NCBI GenBank assembly: GCA_022729995.1
Contig: DZBS01000014.1
Location: forward strand, 1 to 34,876
From: Draconibacterium orientale
GTDB taxonomy: Bacteria; Bacteroidota; Bacteroidia; Bacteroidales; JAADGE01
Direction: 5' to 3'
DNA length: 34,876 nt
This document shows positions 7,542 to 15,218 of the stretch, piece after piece (position 1 is the first letter of the stretch; each line of letters starts with the position of its first letter). Under the pieces are notes generated by a model. The model was not told where the DNA came from. It was given only the letters and a program-made list of their open reading frames with translations, and did no database searches. A program made the position numbers and the translations under genes.

Positions 7542-8288
7542 ATGATAAATGTATTAACCGAAGCTGAAAAAAGAAGATATTCAAAACAAATATCGTTGGA
7601 AACAATAGGAATTGAAGGACAAGAAAAAATTAAAAATTCTAAAATATTGGTTGTCGGAGCCGGCGGTTTGGGCGGAGTTGTTTTGCAATATCTTACTTCG
7701 GCAGGTGTAGGCACAATAGGAATTGCCGACGATTTTCCAATTGAAGAAGTTCATTTACCTCGCCAAGTTTTATATTCCGATAATAATATAGGGAAACTAA
7801 AAACTATTGTGGCAAAAGAGAAATTAAACGAGCAAAATTCTAATACTGAAATTAATATTTATAATATCTTCTTAAAAAACAAAACAGCAAAAGATATTAT
7901 TTCAAATTACGATATAATTGTTGAATGTACCGATAGCATAGAAACAAAATATTTGATAAATGATATTTCAATTACATGCAACAAACCGCTTGTTTTAGCT
8001 TCAATTTACAAAAACGAAGGACAAATATCGGTATATAATTACAAAGAAGGTCCTTCATTCAGATGTATTTTTCCTGAAAAAGAAGACAGGCAAATTCATA
8101 TTCCTTCACAGTCAGGAATATTTAGTCCTTTGGTTGGATTAATAGGAAGTATTCAAGCAGCCGAAGTATTAAAAATTATTTTGGAAAATGATAAAGTCCT
8201 TTCCGGAAAACTTTTAAATTATAATCTGCTGACACATCAAAGTTATATAATAAATTTCAAAAAGAATCCGCTAAACTTTATACAATAA
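7542..8288 (+). CDS. ThiF/MoeB/HesA-family E1-like adenylyltransferase
   Basis: The protein has 248 residues with a Rossmann ATP-binding loop GAGGLG (39-44), Arg74 in HLPRQVLY, Lys85/87, and Asp131 in ECTDSIETKYLIND. These are the hallmarks of the enzymes that adenylate the C-terminal Gly-Gly of MoaD or ThiS. The crossover region is GIFSPLVGLIGSIQAAEVLK (192-211). Differences from the family norm: the CxxC before the crossover is SFRC (Ser172, Cys175), the C-terminal CxxC is missing because the chain ends at KNPLNFIQ, and the conserved Asn three residues before the Arg is His71. A MoaD with a Gly-Gly tail is encoded 5.8 kb away, so it could serve molybdopterin synthesis (moeB role), but thiamine synthesis is equally possible. 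It converges with the aminotransferase gene, 9 bases apart. Confidence 0.85.
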   Translation: MINVLTEAEKRRYSKQISLETIGIEGQEKIKNSKILVVGAGGLGGVVLQYLTSAGVGTIGIADDFPIEEVHLPRQVLYSDNNIGKLKTIVAKEKLNEQNSNTEINIYNIFLKNKTAKDIISNYDIIVECTDSIETKYLINDISITCNKPLVLASIYKNEGQISVYNYKEGPSFRCIFPEKEDRQIHIPSQSGIFSPLVGLIGSIQAAEVLKIILENDKVLSGKLLNYNLLTHQSYIINFKKNPLNFIQ

Positions 8289-8297
8289 AGCGTGTAT

Positions 8298-9452
8298 TTA
8301 CTTTACCGATTTATAAAAGTCATCAAGTTTTTCGGCAGCAAGTTCAAGTGTTTCGTCACTTTTGGCAAAGCAAAACCTTAGAATATTTTCACTTGTTTGT
8401 CCGTGACTAAATGCCGACATCGGAATAGAAGCAATACCAAATTCTTTTATAAGTTTTTCTGCCAACAAATTATCTGATAAATCTGTCATTTCGCTAAAAT
8501 CTACAGCTTGAAAATATGTACCTTTTGAAGGATTAATTTTATAACCAATTTCGGTTAAATATCCGTTAAATAAATCTCTTTTTCGTTGATAAAACTTACC
8601 AAGTTTTAAATATTCGTTTTCGTTATCCATATATTCCGCAATTGCATGTTGAATTGGAGTATTTGCAGCAAAAACGGTAAACTGATGAATTTTTCTAATT
8701 TCATTCATAATCTTTTCAGGAGCAACACAATAACCGGTTTTCCAACCTGTTGCATGATACGTTTTTCCGAATGAACCTACAATAACGCTTCTGTCAACAA
8801 GTTGAGGATATTTTGCAATACTGTTGTGCTCAAATCCGTCAAAAATAATATGTTCATAAACTTCATCGCTCAAAATCATAATTTTTGTACCAAGAATCAT
8901 TTTTTGAAGCATAATCATATCTTCATCACTAAAAATATTTCCGGTTGGATTATGAGGTGTGTTTATAATTATTAATCTTGTTCTGGAGTTAATTAGTTTA
9001 TTAACTTCTTGCCAATCAACATTGTATTCGGGAGCTTCAAGAGTAACATAAACAGATTGTCCTCCGTTTAGTTTCACAACGGGCGAATAACTGTCATAAG
9101 CCGGTTCAAAAATAATAACTTCATCTCCTTCATTAACAATAGCGGTAATTGCAGAATTAAGAGCTTGAGTTCCGCCTGCAGTTATTGTAATTTCGGTTTC
9201 CGGATTATAATATCTCGAATATAATTTATTAATTTTTGCAGAAATTTTTTCTCTCAAAACTTGTACTCCGGGCATTGGTGCGTATTGATTATTCCCGTTT
9301 TTCATATATTTTCCTACTAAATCAATTAATTCTTCGGATATTTGAAAATCGGGAAATCCTTGAGAAAGATTCACAGCATTATATTCGCTTGCCATTTTTG
9401 ACATTACTGCAAAAATTGATGTTCCTATATTTGGTATTTTAGAATGAATCAT
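8298..9452 (-). CDS. PLP-dependent aminotransferase, methionine/kynurenine-type (YbdL-like)
   Basis: This 384-residue class-I fold-type-I aminotransferase has an Asn-Pro-Thr-Gly motif (NTPHNPTG, Asn168) and SDEVYEH (Asp196, Tyr199) for the cofactor. SFGKTYHATGWKTGY has the Schiff-base Lys230, and the C-terminal NILRFCFAK has the substrate-carboxylate Arg. The N-terminal VNLSQGFPDF and QYAPMPG, and the phrase FGKTYHATGWKTGY, are characteristic of the YbdL / kynurenine-aminotransferase subgroup, which prefers methionine, glutamine or aromatic amino acids as amino donors with 2-oxo acids. It may work in methionine salvage, but no salvage genes are near. The promoter is probably 9472-9499. Confidence 0.88.
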   Translation of the reverse strand: MIHSKIPNIGTSIFAVMSKMASEYNAVNLSQGFPDFQISEELIDLVGKYMKNGNNQYAPMPGVQVLREKISAKINKLYSRYYNPETEITITAGGTQALNSAITAIVNEGDEVIIFEPAYDSYSPVVKLNGGQSVYVTLEAPEYNVDWQEVNKLINSRTRLIIINTPHNPTGNIFSDEDMIMLQKMILGTKIMILSDEVYEHIIFDGFEHNSIAKYPQLVDRSVIVGSFGKTYHATGWKTGYCVAPEKIMNEIRKIHQFTVFAANTPIQHAIAEYMDNENEYLKLGKFYQRKRDLFNGYLTEIGYKINPSKGTYFQAVDFSEMTDLSDNLLAEKLIKEFGIASIPMSAFSHGQTSENILRFCFAKSDETLELAAEKLDDFYKSVK

Positions 9453-9471
9453 ATTAAAAATTTTAGAAATG

Positions 9472-9499
9472 CAAAAGTAAAAAAATTACCGACCTACAA
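9472..9499 (-). promoter_or_regulatory. Probable promoter of the aminotransferase gene
   Basis: On the minus strand TTG (9497-9499) is followed after 17 nt by TACTTTTG (9472-9479), within the TTG-N17-23-TAnnTTTG range. The start of transcription would be about 13 bases before the ATG. Confidence 0.5.
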
Positions 9500-9654
9500 G
9501 AATATTTTACTAAAAATATTGACTAAATGCAATTTTCAATACAAGAATATACATTTTAAAGGAACTAAAGAAAAACTAAACATGTAAAACAAATATGAAC
9601 TTCATTAAAAAGATATTATACAACATATAGACCAACCTATTAAAATATATAAAT

Positions 9655-9668
9655 ATGATAATTATCAT
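9655..9668. promoter_or_regulatory. Perfect 14-bp palindrome, candidate ArsR-type operator
   Basis: ATGATAATTATCAT is a perfect palindrome at the -33 region of the putative ArsR-gene promoter (its -7 box is TATTTTTG, 9691-9698). A second inverted repeat, AGAGT (9674-9678) with ACTCT (9687-9691), lies between it and the -7 box. Metal-responsive repressors commonly bind such AT-rich dyads, so autoregulation is likely. The palindrome also resembles a half Fur box, so a Fur-like protein cannot be excluded. Confidence 0.55.
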
Positions 9669-9690
9669 TTTTAAGAGTAATTTTAAACTC

Positions 9691-9698
9691 TATTTTTG
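9691..9698 (+). promoter_or_regulatory. -7 element of the ArsR-family gene
   Basis: TATTTTTG fits TAnnTTTG and is 26 bases before the ATG at 9725. No TTG occurs at the normal upstream distance. Instead, that position is occupied by the palindrome, as might be expected of a weak promoter that is repressed or needs an activator. Confidence 0.5.
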
Positions 9699-9724
9699 AA
9701 AAATAAATCAGAAAAAATAAGATT

Positions 9725-10027
9725 ATGAAAATTTCAGAAATAAGCACATTAAAACTTGAAAAAGGTTCATCAATGTTAAAAGCAATGGCACATCCAATGA
9801 GAATTGCAATTTTAAACTTACTTGAAAGCGGAAAAAAATATACTGTTACCGAAATTCACGAAGCTTTAGATTTGGAGCAATCAACTACTTCACACCATTT
9901 AGGTATTTTAAAAGATAAAACTATCTTAGCTTCGGAAAGAAAAGGAAAAAATACTTACTATTTTCTAAAGAATGAAAACTTAAAAAATATTATTAATTGC
10001 GTAAATAACTGCACAGAATGCGATTAA
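9725..10027 (+). CDS. ArsR-family winged-helix regulator
   Basis: The protein has 100 residues. The winged helix-turn-helix spans about residues 15-82: LKAMAHPMRIAILNLLESG, then TVTEIHEALDLEQSTTSHHLGILKD (recognition helix around 52-62) and the wing ASERKGKNTYYFL. The usual alpha-3 metal motif ELCVC(D/G)L of the ArsR/SmtB type is absent (the position reads YTVTEIHEAL). Instead the extreme C-terminus is NCVNNCTECD with Cys92, Cys96 and Cys99, a plausible alpha-5-like or tail metal/thiol site. The inducer is therefore unclear; a soft metal or a redox signal would fit three cysteines. The gene stands alone between a palindromic upstream site and a terminator, with no efflux or ars gene beside it. 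Confidence 0.88.
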   Translation: MKISEISTLKLEKGSSMLKAMAHPMRIAILNLLESGKKYTVTEIHEALDLEQSTTSHHLGILKDKTILASERKGKNTYYFLKNENLKNIINCVNNCTECD

Positions 10028-10058
10028 GAATATATTTTACTATTTAAACGATATTTAT

Positions 10059-10092
10059 AAAATCTGTCAAAACCCTTTGACAGATTTTTTTT
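10059..10092 (+). terminator. Terminator of the ArsR-family gene
   Basis: AAAATCTGTCAAA (10059-10071) and TTTGACAGATTTT (10076-10088) form a 13-bp perfect stem with a 4-nt loop, followed by Ts. The T tail runs directly into the TACTTTTG box of queD (10092-10099). Confidence 0.88.
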
Positions 10093-10099
10093 ACTTTTG
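10092..10099 (+). promoter_or_regulatory. -7 element (TACTTTTG) of queD-polA
   Basis: This matches TAnnTTTG and touches the tail of the preceding terminator. The open frame extends to a TTG inside this box (10097), but if the box is a promoter, translation must start at the ATG at 10118. No good -33 TTG is seen. Confidence 0.45.
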
Positions 10100-10117
10100 T
10101 ATAAAAATATTATCAAT

Positions 10118-10567
10118 ATGCAAAAGATAAGAATAACAAAACAATTCAATTTTGAAACAGCGCACGCACTTTGGAATTACGACGGAAAATGTAAAAATAT
10201 ACACGGTCACACATACAAAATGTTTGTTACAATAATTGGCGAACCAAATCAAAACGAATTGAGTCCAAAATTTGGAATGGTAATGGATTTTGGTGATTTA
10301 AAAAGAATTATTAAAGAAAATATTATTGATATTTATGATCATACTGTTATTCTCAACAGAAATGCTCAAACAGAAAAGTTTAAGAATATAGAGCAAATGT
10401 TCGACAGATTTATAATAACCGATTATCAACCAACATGCGAAAACATGGTAATTGAATTTTCCGAAATAATTAAATCAAAATTACCTAATAACTTAAGTCT
10501 TCACAACCTACGTTTGTACGAAACAGAAACCTCTTATGCAGAATGGTTTGCAAAAGATAACAAATAA
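10118..10567 (+). CDS. queD: 6-carboxy-5,6,7,8-tetrahydropterin synthase (queuosine pathway)
   Basis: From the ATG at 10118 the product is 149 residues and begins MQKIRITKQFNFETAHAL. Zinc ligands are His16 and the pair in CKNIHGH (His29, His31). Cys25 is the catalytic cysteine, and Asp74-His75 (YDHTVIL) with a Glu near the end (ETETSYAEW) complete the relay. The spacing CxxxHGH is that of QueD rather than the eukaryotic-type PTPS. QueD converts 7,8-dihydroneopterin triphosphate to 6-carboxytetrahydropterin, the second step toward preQ0 and queuosine in tRNA. No queC, queE or folE gene is next to it. It is followed 4 bases later by polA and is probably co-transcribed with it. Confidence 0.92.
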   Translation: MQKIRITKQFNFETAHALWNYDGKCKNIHGHTYKMFVTIIGEPNQNELSPKFGMVMDFGDLKRIIKENIIDIYDHTVILNRNAQTEKFKNIEQMFDRFIITDYQPTCENMVIEFSEIIKSKLPNNLSLHNLRLYETETSYAEWFAKDNK

Positions 10568-10571
10568 AAAT

Positions 10572-13343
10572 ATGGAAAACACAAATTCAAATCCGAAAAA
10601 ACTATTTCTGCTTGATGCCTACGCATTAATATACAGAGCATATTATGCATTTATAAATAATCCTCGAATAAATTCAAAAGGAGAAAACACTTCTGCCGTT
10701 TTAGGTTTCATGAATACAATAGATGAAATAATAAATACCGAAAAACCTTCTCACATTGCAGTTGTTTTTGATCCGCCCGGACCAACTTTTAGAAATAAAT
10801 TATACGAACAATATAAAGCACAAAGAGACGAAACTCCGGAAGATATTAAAAAATCTGTTCCTCATATTAAAGAACTTTTGGAATTTATGAATGTGAAAAT
10901 CGTTGAAATTGCAAACTTTGAAGCAGACGATACAATAGGAACATTAGCAAAGAAAGCAGAAAAAGAAGGTTTTCAGGTTTTTATGATGACACCCGATAAA
11001 GATTATGCTCAATTAGTTTCAGAAAATATTTTTATGTTTAAACCTCGCAAAGGTTCTGCAAAACCCGAAATTCTGGGAAAAAAAGAAATTTGCCAAAAAT
11101 ATGAAATTGAATCTCCGATGCAATTTATTGATATTCTAACATTATGGGGCGATGTATCCGACAATATTCCCGGAGTTCCCGGAGTTGGCGAAAAAACATC
11201 AATGGCACTTATCAGTAAATATAAAAGTATTGAAGGTATTTATGAAAACATCGACAAATTAAAAGGTAAACAGAAAGAGAATATTGAAAACAGCAAAGAA
11301 ATAGTTAAACTCGGAAGAATTTTAGTTACAATAGACACAAATGTTCCGGTTGAATTTAATGAAAAGGAATATCTATTGGAAAAACCAAATGTTCAAAAAT
11401 TATCTCAAAAATTAGACGATTTAGAATTTAGAGCTTTAAAACAAAAACTAATTCCGGTTCAAAGTGCATTATCGCAAGGAAATTTATTTGGAGAACCGGA
11501 TATTATAATTGAAGCAAAAAATAAAAACTTTGAAACAATTGAAACATTAGATCATAAATATATTCTTATTGACACTCTTGAAAAAAGAAAAAATCTTATT
11601 AGCAATTTAAAATCATTAAAAGAATTTTGTTTTGATACAGAAACAACTGATACAGAGGCAATAAATGCAAAACTTGTTGGAATGTCGTTTTCATTTAAAG
11701 AAATGGAAGCATATTATGTGCCGATTCCTGAAAATGAAAAAGGTGCAGAAATTATATTAACAGATTTTAAAGACATTTTTGAAGATAAAAATATCAAGAA
11801 GATAGGACAAAATATCAAATACGATATAAGTGTTCTTAAAAACTATAAAATCGATGTAAAAGGAGAACTTTTTGACACAATGTTGGCTCACTATTTATTG
11901 TTTCCCGAAAAAAGACATAATTTAACAATTTTATCACAAGAATATTTGAAATATACACCGGTTCCTATTGAAGATTTGATAGGAAAAAAAGGTAAAACTC
12001 AAATTTCAATGAGACAAGTTTCAATAGATAAAATATATCAATATGCAGCAGAAGACGCAGATTTAACTTTCAGACTAAAAAATATTCTTGAAAAAGAGTT
12101 AGTCAAAAATAATTTATTTAAGTTAGCAACAGAAATTGAATTCCCGCTTGTATATGTATTGTCTGATATGGAACATACAGGAGTAAAAATTGACAGCGAA
12201 AAACTCAAAGCTTTTGAAAACGATTTAATCGAAAACTTAAAAATATCGGAAGAAAAAATATACAAATACTCAGGCGAAGAGTTTAATATTTCTTCTCCAA
12301 AACAGCTTGGAGTAATATTGTTTGAAAGATTAAAAATTATAAATAATCCTAAAAAAACAAAAACGCAACAATATTCAACCGAAGAATCTGAATTACAAAA
12401 ATTAAATAAAACACATCCGATAGTTGAAGAAATTTTAAACTACAGATCAATGGCAAAGTTACTTTCAACTTATGCAAATGCGCTGCCAAAACTTGTAAAC
12501 TCTTCAACTGGAAGAATACATACTTCATATAATCAAGCTGTTACAACTACAGGTAGATTAAGTTCTACCAACCCGAATTTACAAAATATCCCCATTAGAA
12601 CAGAAGAAGGAAGAAAAATTAGAGCTGCATTTATTCCAAGCGAAGATGAAAATATTTTGGTGTCGGCTGACTATTCGCAAATTGAATTACGAATAATGGC
12701 TCACTTAAGCAATGACCAAAACATGCTTCATGCTTTTGCAAACAGCGAAGATATTCATACAGCTACTGCCGCAAAAATATTTGCAACATCAGAAGATTTA
12801 GTAACGCGAGAAATGCGGAATAAAGCTAAATCTGCAAACTTCGGTATTATCTATGGAATTTCGTCTTTTGGTCTTTCTCAAAATTTAAGTATTTCATCAA
12901 GTGAAGCAAAAGAAATAATAGACAGCTATTTTAATTCATATCCCGATGTTAAAAAATACATGACAAAAAGTGTTAACGAAGCAAGAGAAAAAGGATTCGT
13001 AGAAACTCTATTCGGAAGAAAAAGAAATTTAGAAAATATAAATTCTCAAAACAATTTGGTGAAAGGCAACGACGAAAGAAACGCAATTAATGCTCCAATA
13101 CAAGGAACTTCGGCAGATATTATAAAGTTAGCAATGATTAATTGTAAACAAAAATTTGAAGAAAATAATCTAAAATCAAAAATGATAATGCAAGTTCATG
13201 ATGAGCTTGTTTTTGATGTAAAAAAATCCGAGCTTGAAAAAGTAAAGGAAATTGTAAAAAATGAGATGGAAAATGTTGTGAAATTAAATGTAAAACTAAT
13301 TGTAGAAATTGGAAAAGGAAATAATTGGATAGAAGCACATTAA
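10572..13343 (+). CDS. polA: DNA polymerase I
   Basis: The protein has 923 residues from the ATG at 10572. A longer frame reaches an ATG at 10536 inside queD, but the family start (KKLFLLDAYALIYRAYYAF) favours the shorter form. It has three domains in order. First is a 5'-nuclease/flap domain (about 8-290; ANFEADDTIGTLA, TPDKDYAQL, GVPGVGEKTS). Next is a 3'-5' exonuclease (about 340-500; Asp355-Thr-Glu357, NIKYDISVL and YAAED with Tyr491/Asp495), so proofreading residues are intact. Last is the polymerase (about 520-923), with motif A DYSQIELR (Asp700), motif B MRNKAKSANFGIIYG and motif C QVHDELVF (Asp877). It acts in Okazaki-fragment maturation and excision repair. All key residues are present. 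Confidence 0.97.
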   Translation: MENTNSNPKKLFLLDAYALIYRAYYAFINNPRINSKGENTSAVLGFMNTIDEIINTEKPSHIAVVFDPPGPTFRNKLYEQYKAQRDETPEDIKKSVPHIKELLEFMNVKIVEIANFEADDTIGTLAKKAEKEGFQVFMMTPDKDYAQLVSENIFMFKPRKGSAKPEILGKKEICQKYEIESPMQFIDILTLWGDVSDNIPGVPGVGEKTSMALISKYKSIEGIYENIDKLKGKQKENIENSKEIVKLGRILVTIDTNVPVEFNEKEYLLEKPNVQKLSQKLDDLEFRALKQKLIPVQSALSQGNLFGEPDIIIEAKNKNFETIETLDHKYILIDTLEKRKNLISNLKSLKEFCFDTETTDTEAINAKLVGMSFSFKEMEAYYVPIPENEKGAEIILTDFKDIFEDKNIKKIGQNIKYDISVLKNYKIDVKGELFDTMLAHYLLFPEKRHNLTILSQEYLKYTPVPIEDLIGKKGKTQISMRQVSIDKIYQYAAEDADLTFRLKNILEKELVKNNLFKLATEIEFPLVYVLSDMEHTGVKIDSEKLKAFENDLIENLKISEEKIYKYSGEEFNISSPKQLGVILFERLKIINNPKKTKTQQYSTEESELQKLNKTHPIVEEILNYRSMAKLLSTYANALPKLVNSSTGRIHTSYNQAVTTTGRLSSTNPNLQNIPIRTEEGRKIRAAFIPSEDENILVSADYSQIELRIMAHLSNDQNMLHAFANSEDIHTATAAKIFATSEDLVTREMRNKAKSANFGIIYGISSFGLSQNLSISSSEAKEIIDSYFNSYPDVKKYMTKSVNEAREKGFVETLFGRKRNLENINSQNNLVKGNDERNAINAPIQGTSADIIKLAMINCKQKFEENNLKSKMIMQVHDELVFDVKKSELEKVKEIVKNEMENVVKLNVKLIVEIGKGNNWIEAH

Positions 13344-13410
13344 AATAGAGAATGCTTTGTTTTAATAGTTAAATATAAATATTCGCAAAACCAAAAAATC
13401 GTATTTTAAA

Positions 13411-14019
13411 ATGAATTTAACCGGAATAATTTTAGCAGGCGGAAAAAGTTCAAGATTGGGATTTGACAAATGCAAAATAAAATTTGACGAATATACCATT
13501 GTAGAAAGCCTGATTTTAAAGCTCAAACAGATTTGCGACGAAATAATAATTAGCGAGAATTCAAATAGTTTTCATAATGAAAATTGCTATTCGCAACATG
13601 ACGAAATTGAAGACATAGGACCAATCGGCGGAATATACAGCTCTATTAATAAGTCAAAAAATTTTAAGAACATAATTGTTTCGTGCGACACACCGTTTTT
13701 GAATATTCAATATTTAAATTTTATGTATGAACAGTCTTTAAATTACGACATAACATATTCTATTTCAGAAAATAAAAGTCATGTAGTTGCAGGAGCTGTT
13801 TACACAAAAAATATGTTATTAAATGCAGAAAAACTAATAGACCAAAAAAATTACAAATTGATGAACTTAATTAATAGTTGTAATAGTCATTCAGTTGATA
13901 TTAAAAAATATAAAAACGTTTTTAGTGAATATTTATTAACAAATATAAATACATTAGAAGATTATGAAACTGCATTAAAAATTTTTGAATTAAAAATTAA
14001 AAATGAGATTAAATATTAG
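13411..14019 (+). CDS. mobA: Molybdenum cofactor guanylyltransferase
   Basis: This 202-residue nucleotidyltransferase begins with the MobA signature GIILAGGKSSRLGFDK (residues 5-20; Lys12 and Lys20 contact the nucleotide). It also has DIGPIGGIYSSI (GP(I/L)xG, about 69-80) and SCDTPFL with the Mg2+-binding Asp93. MobA transfers GMP from GTP to molybdopterin to make the guanine dinucleotide cofactor of DMSO-reductase-type enzymes. The C-terminal half is poorly conserved, as is normal. It heads the run mobA-moaD-moaE. Since MobA makes the bis-MGD form, the organism probably has a DMSO-reductase-family enzyme, although none is in view. Confidence 0.85.
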   Translation: MNLTGIILAGGKSSRLGFDKCKIKFDEYTIVESLILKLKQICDEIIISENSNSFHNENCYSQHDEIEDIGPIGGIYSSINKSKNFKNIIVSCDTPFLNIQYLNFMYEQSLNYDITYSISENKSHVVAGAVYTKNMLLNAEKLIDQKNYKLMNLINSCNSHSVDIKKYKNVFSEYLLTNINTLEDYETALKIFELKIKNEIKY

Positions 14020-14040
14020 TAAGTTTATACATTTAAAATA

Positions 14041-14280
14041 ATGAATATGAAAATAAATGTAATGTTCTTCGGAATAATTGCCGATAAAATTGGCTCAGAA
14101 ACAAAAGAATATAATAACATTAAAAATATTGATACTTTGATATTTCAGATAGAATCTGACTTTCCGCAAGTTAAAAAATATAATTATCAAGTATCGGTAA
14201 ACAGAGAAATCTGTAATGAAAACGTTTTACTAAAAGACAACGATGAAATAGCTTTACTACCTCCGTTTGCAGGAGGCTAA
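14041..14280 (+). CDS. moaD: Molybdopterin synthase small subunit, sulfur carrier
   Basis: A 79-residue ubiquitin-like fold ends in LPPFAGG; the terminal Gly-Gly is the site of adenylation and thiocarboxylation. The start has two in-frame ATGs (14041, 14047), and the second gives the more usual beginning MKINVMFFG. MoaD-COSH donates sulfur to precursor Z (cPMP) within the MoaD2-MoaE2 complex. The MoaE gene follows 12 bases downstream. The E1 that would charge it may be the MoeB/ThiF-like protein at 7542-8288. Confidence 0.9.
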   Translation: MNMKINVMFFGIIADKIGSETKEYNNIKNIDTLIFQIESDFPQVKKYNYQVSVNREICNENVLLKDNDEIALLPPFAGG

Positions 14281-14292
14281 AATAATATAATT

Positions 14293-14736
14293 ATGGAAAA
14301 AGAATTTTTAATTAAAGGTCCGATAAGTTCTGAAAAGATTTCGGAAATTATAAGTAAAGAGACTGAAAATATTGGAGTTGGTGCACAATCTATTTTTATT
14401 GGTCAAGTTAGATCTGATAAAATTGAAGGAAAACGTGTAAGCAAAATCTGTTACACCGCTTATCCTGAAATGGTAAAAGTAGAAATAGAAAGAATAAAAG
14501 ATAAGATTTTTGAAAATTATCCGGATGTAAGAAATATAGAAATTTTACATAGTAAAGGAGATATTAAAGTCGGAGAAATTTCATTAATTGTCTGCGTTTC
14601 CGGAGGTCATAGAAAAGAGACCAGAGATGCTTGTAATAAAACTGTGGATATGATAAAATCATTTGTTCCGATTTGGAAAAAGGAATATATTGGAGAAGGA
14701 GAAGAATTTCATTGGCGAGAGAACGAAAAAGAGTAA
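14293..14736 (+). CDS. moaE: Molybdopterin synthase catalytic subunit
   Basis: The protein has 147 residues. Family landmarks are FIGQVRSD (Arg40), CYTAYPEM, HSKGDIKVGEISLIVCVSGGHRKE (His106-Arg107), and the catalytic and substrate-binding lysines Lys122 (DMIKSFVPIWK) and Lys129 (KKEYI), equivalent to Lys119 and Lys126 of the E. coli enzyme. Together with MoaD it converts cPMP into the dithiolene of molybdopterin. The operon ends in a hairpin directly at the stop codon. The early-step genes moaA and moaC, and the insertion genes mogA and moeA, are not in this window. Confidence 0.93.
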   Translation: MEKEFLIKGPISSEKISEIISKETENIGVGAQSIFIGQVRSDKIEGKRVSKICYTAYPEMVKVEIERIKDKIFENYPDVRNIEILHSKGDIKVGEISLIVCVSGGHRKETRDACNKTVDMIKSFVPIWKKEYIGEGEEFHWRENEKE

Positions 14737-14763
14737 GGCCTATTGTTTCCAACAGGCCTTTTA
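14735..14763 (+). terminator. Terminator of the mob/moa operon, probably bidirectional
   Basis: AAGGCCTATTG pairs with CAACAGGCCTT with one mismatch and a 4-nt loop. The first stem bases overlap the moaE stop codon. Ts follow on the plus side. The convergent SiaC-like gene ends 31 bases further on, so the hairpin may serve both. Confidence 0.75.
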
Positions 14764-14793
14764 CTCAAAAATCAAACGTACAAGGAAAAATTT

Positions 14794-15186
14794 TTAGTCG
14801 TCAAATTCGACTGTATATTCTATTAATTCAAATGGAATGTCAACAATTTCGTCGTATTCTTCACCCGTTTCTTTCATATCTTCATCGTCATCGGGGTAAT
14901 ACCATTTTATTTTTACAACATTTCCGTCATTAGATAAATCTTCAAGTTTATATAGAATATCTAAAATAACTTTTGAAGAAGCTGTGTTAAAATAATCCAT
15001 TTTCAAAATAAACACTGTTTCCGTATTAGGCTCAGAACTGTATTTATCCAGCCATTGAATAACAGGTTTGTAAAATGCACTTACATCAGCAGGAAAAGAT
15101 TTTCCGGTAATCTCAAATTTATTTTCCTCTTTATTCAAAATAATAGAGGGTGTATCCTGTGATCCTTCAATATAAATTTTCTCCAT
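14794..15186 (-). CDS. SiaC-family regulatory phosphoprotein (DUF1987)
   Basis: The protein has 130 residues with the DUF1987 pattern throughout: IEGSQDTPSIILNKEENKFEITGKSFP, FYKPVIQWLDKY, then YFNTASSKVILDIL and KIKWYYPDDDEDMKETGEEY near the end. Thr68 in NTASSK corresponds to the threonine phosphorylated in Pseudomonas SiaC. There, the kinase SiaB (DUF6272) and the phosphatase SiaA control SiaC, which in its unphosphorylated form activates the diguanylate cyclase SiaD. No siaA/B/D homologue is next to it here. It is a single gene with its own promoter. It probably acts as a switch protein whose partners lie elsewhere. Confidence 0.9.
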   Translation of the reverse strand: MEKIYIEGSQDTPSIILNKEENKFEITGKSFPADVSAFYKPVIQWLDKYSSEPNTETVFILKMDYFNTASSKVILDILYKLEDLSNDGNVVKIKWYYPDDDEDMKETGEEYDEIVDIPFELIEYTVEFDD

Positions 15187-15218
15187 TTTATACTTTTTAT
15201 CGAGACAAGTTTGTATTA

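Noticed and set aside
10536-10571. Longer polA start overlapping the end of queD
   Set aside because: The 12 extra residues have no family support. The ATG at 10572 gives the normal N-terminus.
13681-13700. MobA appears to have CDTPF instead of DMPF
   Set aside because: CDTP(Y/F) also occurs in the E. coli enzyme, so it is not an anomaly.
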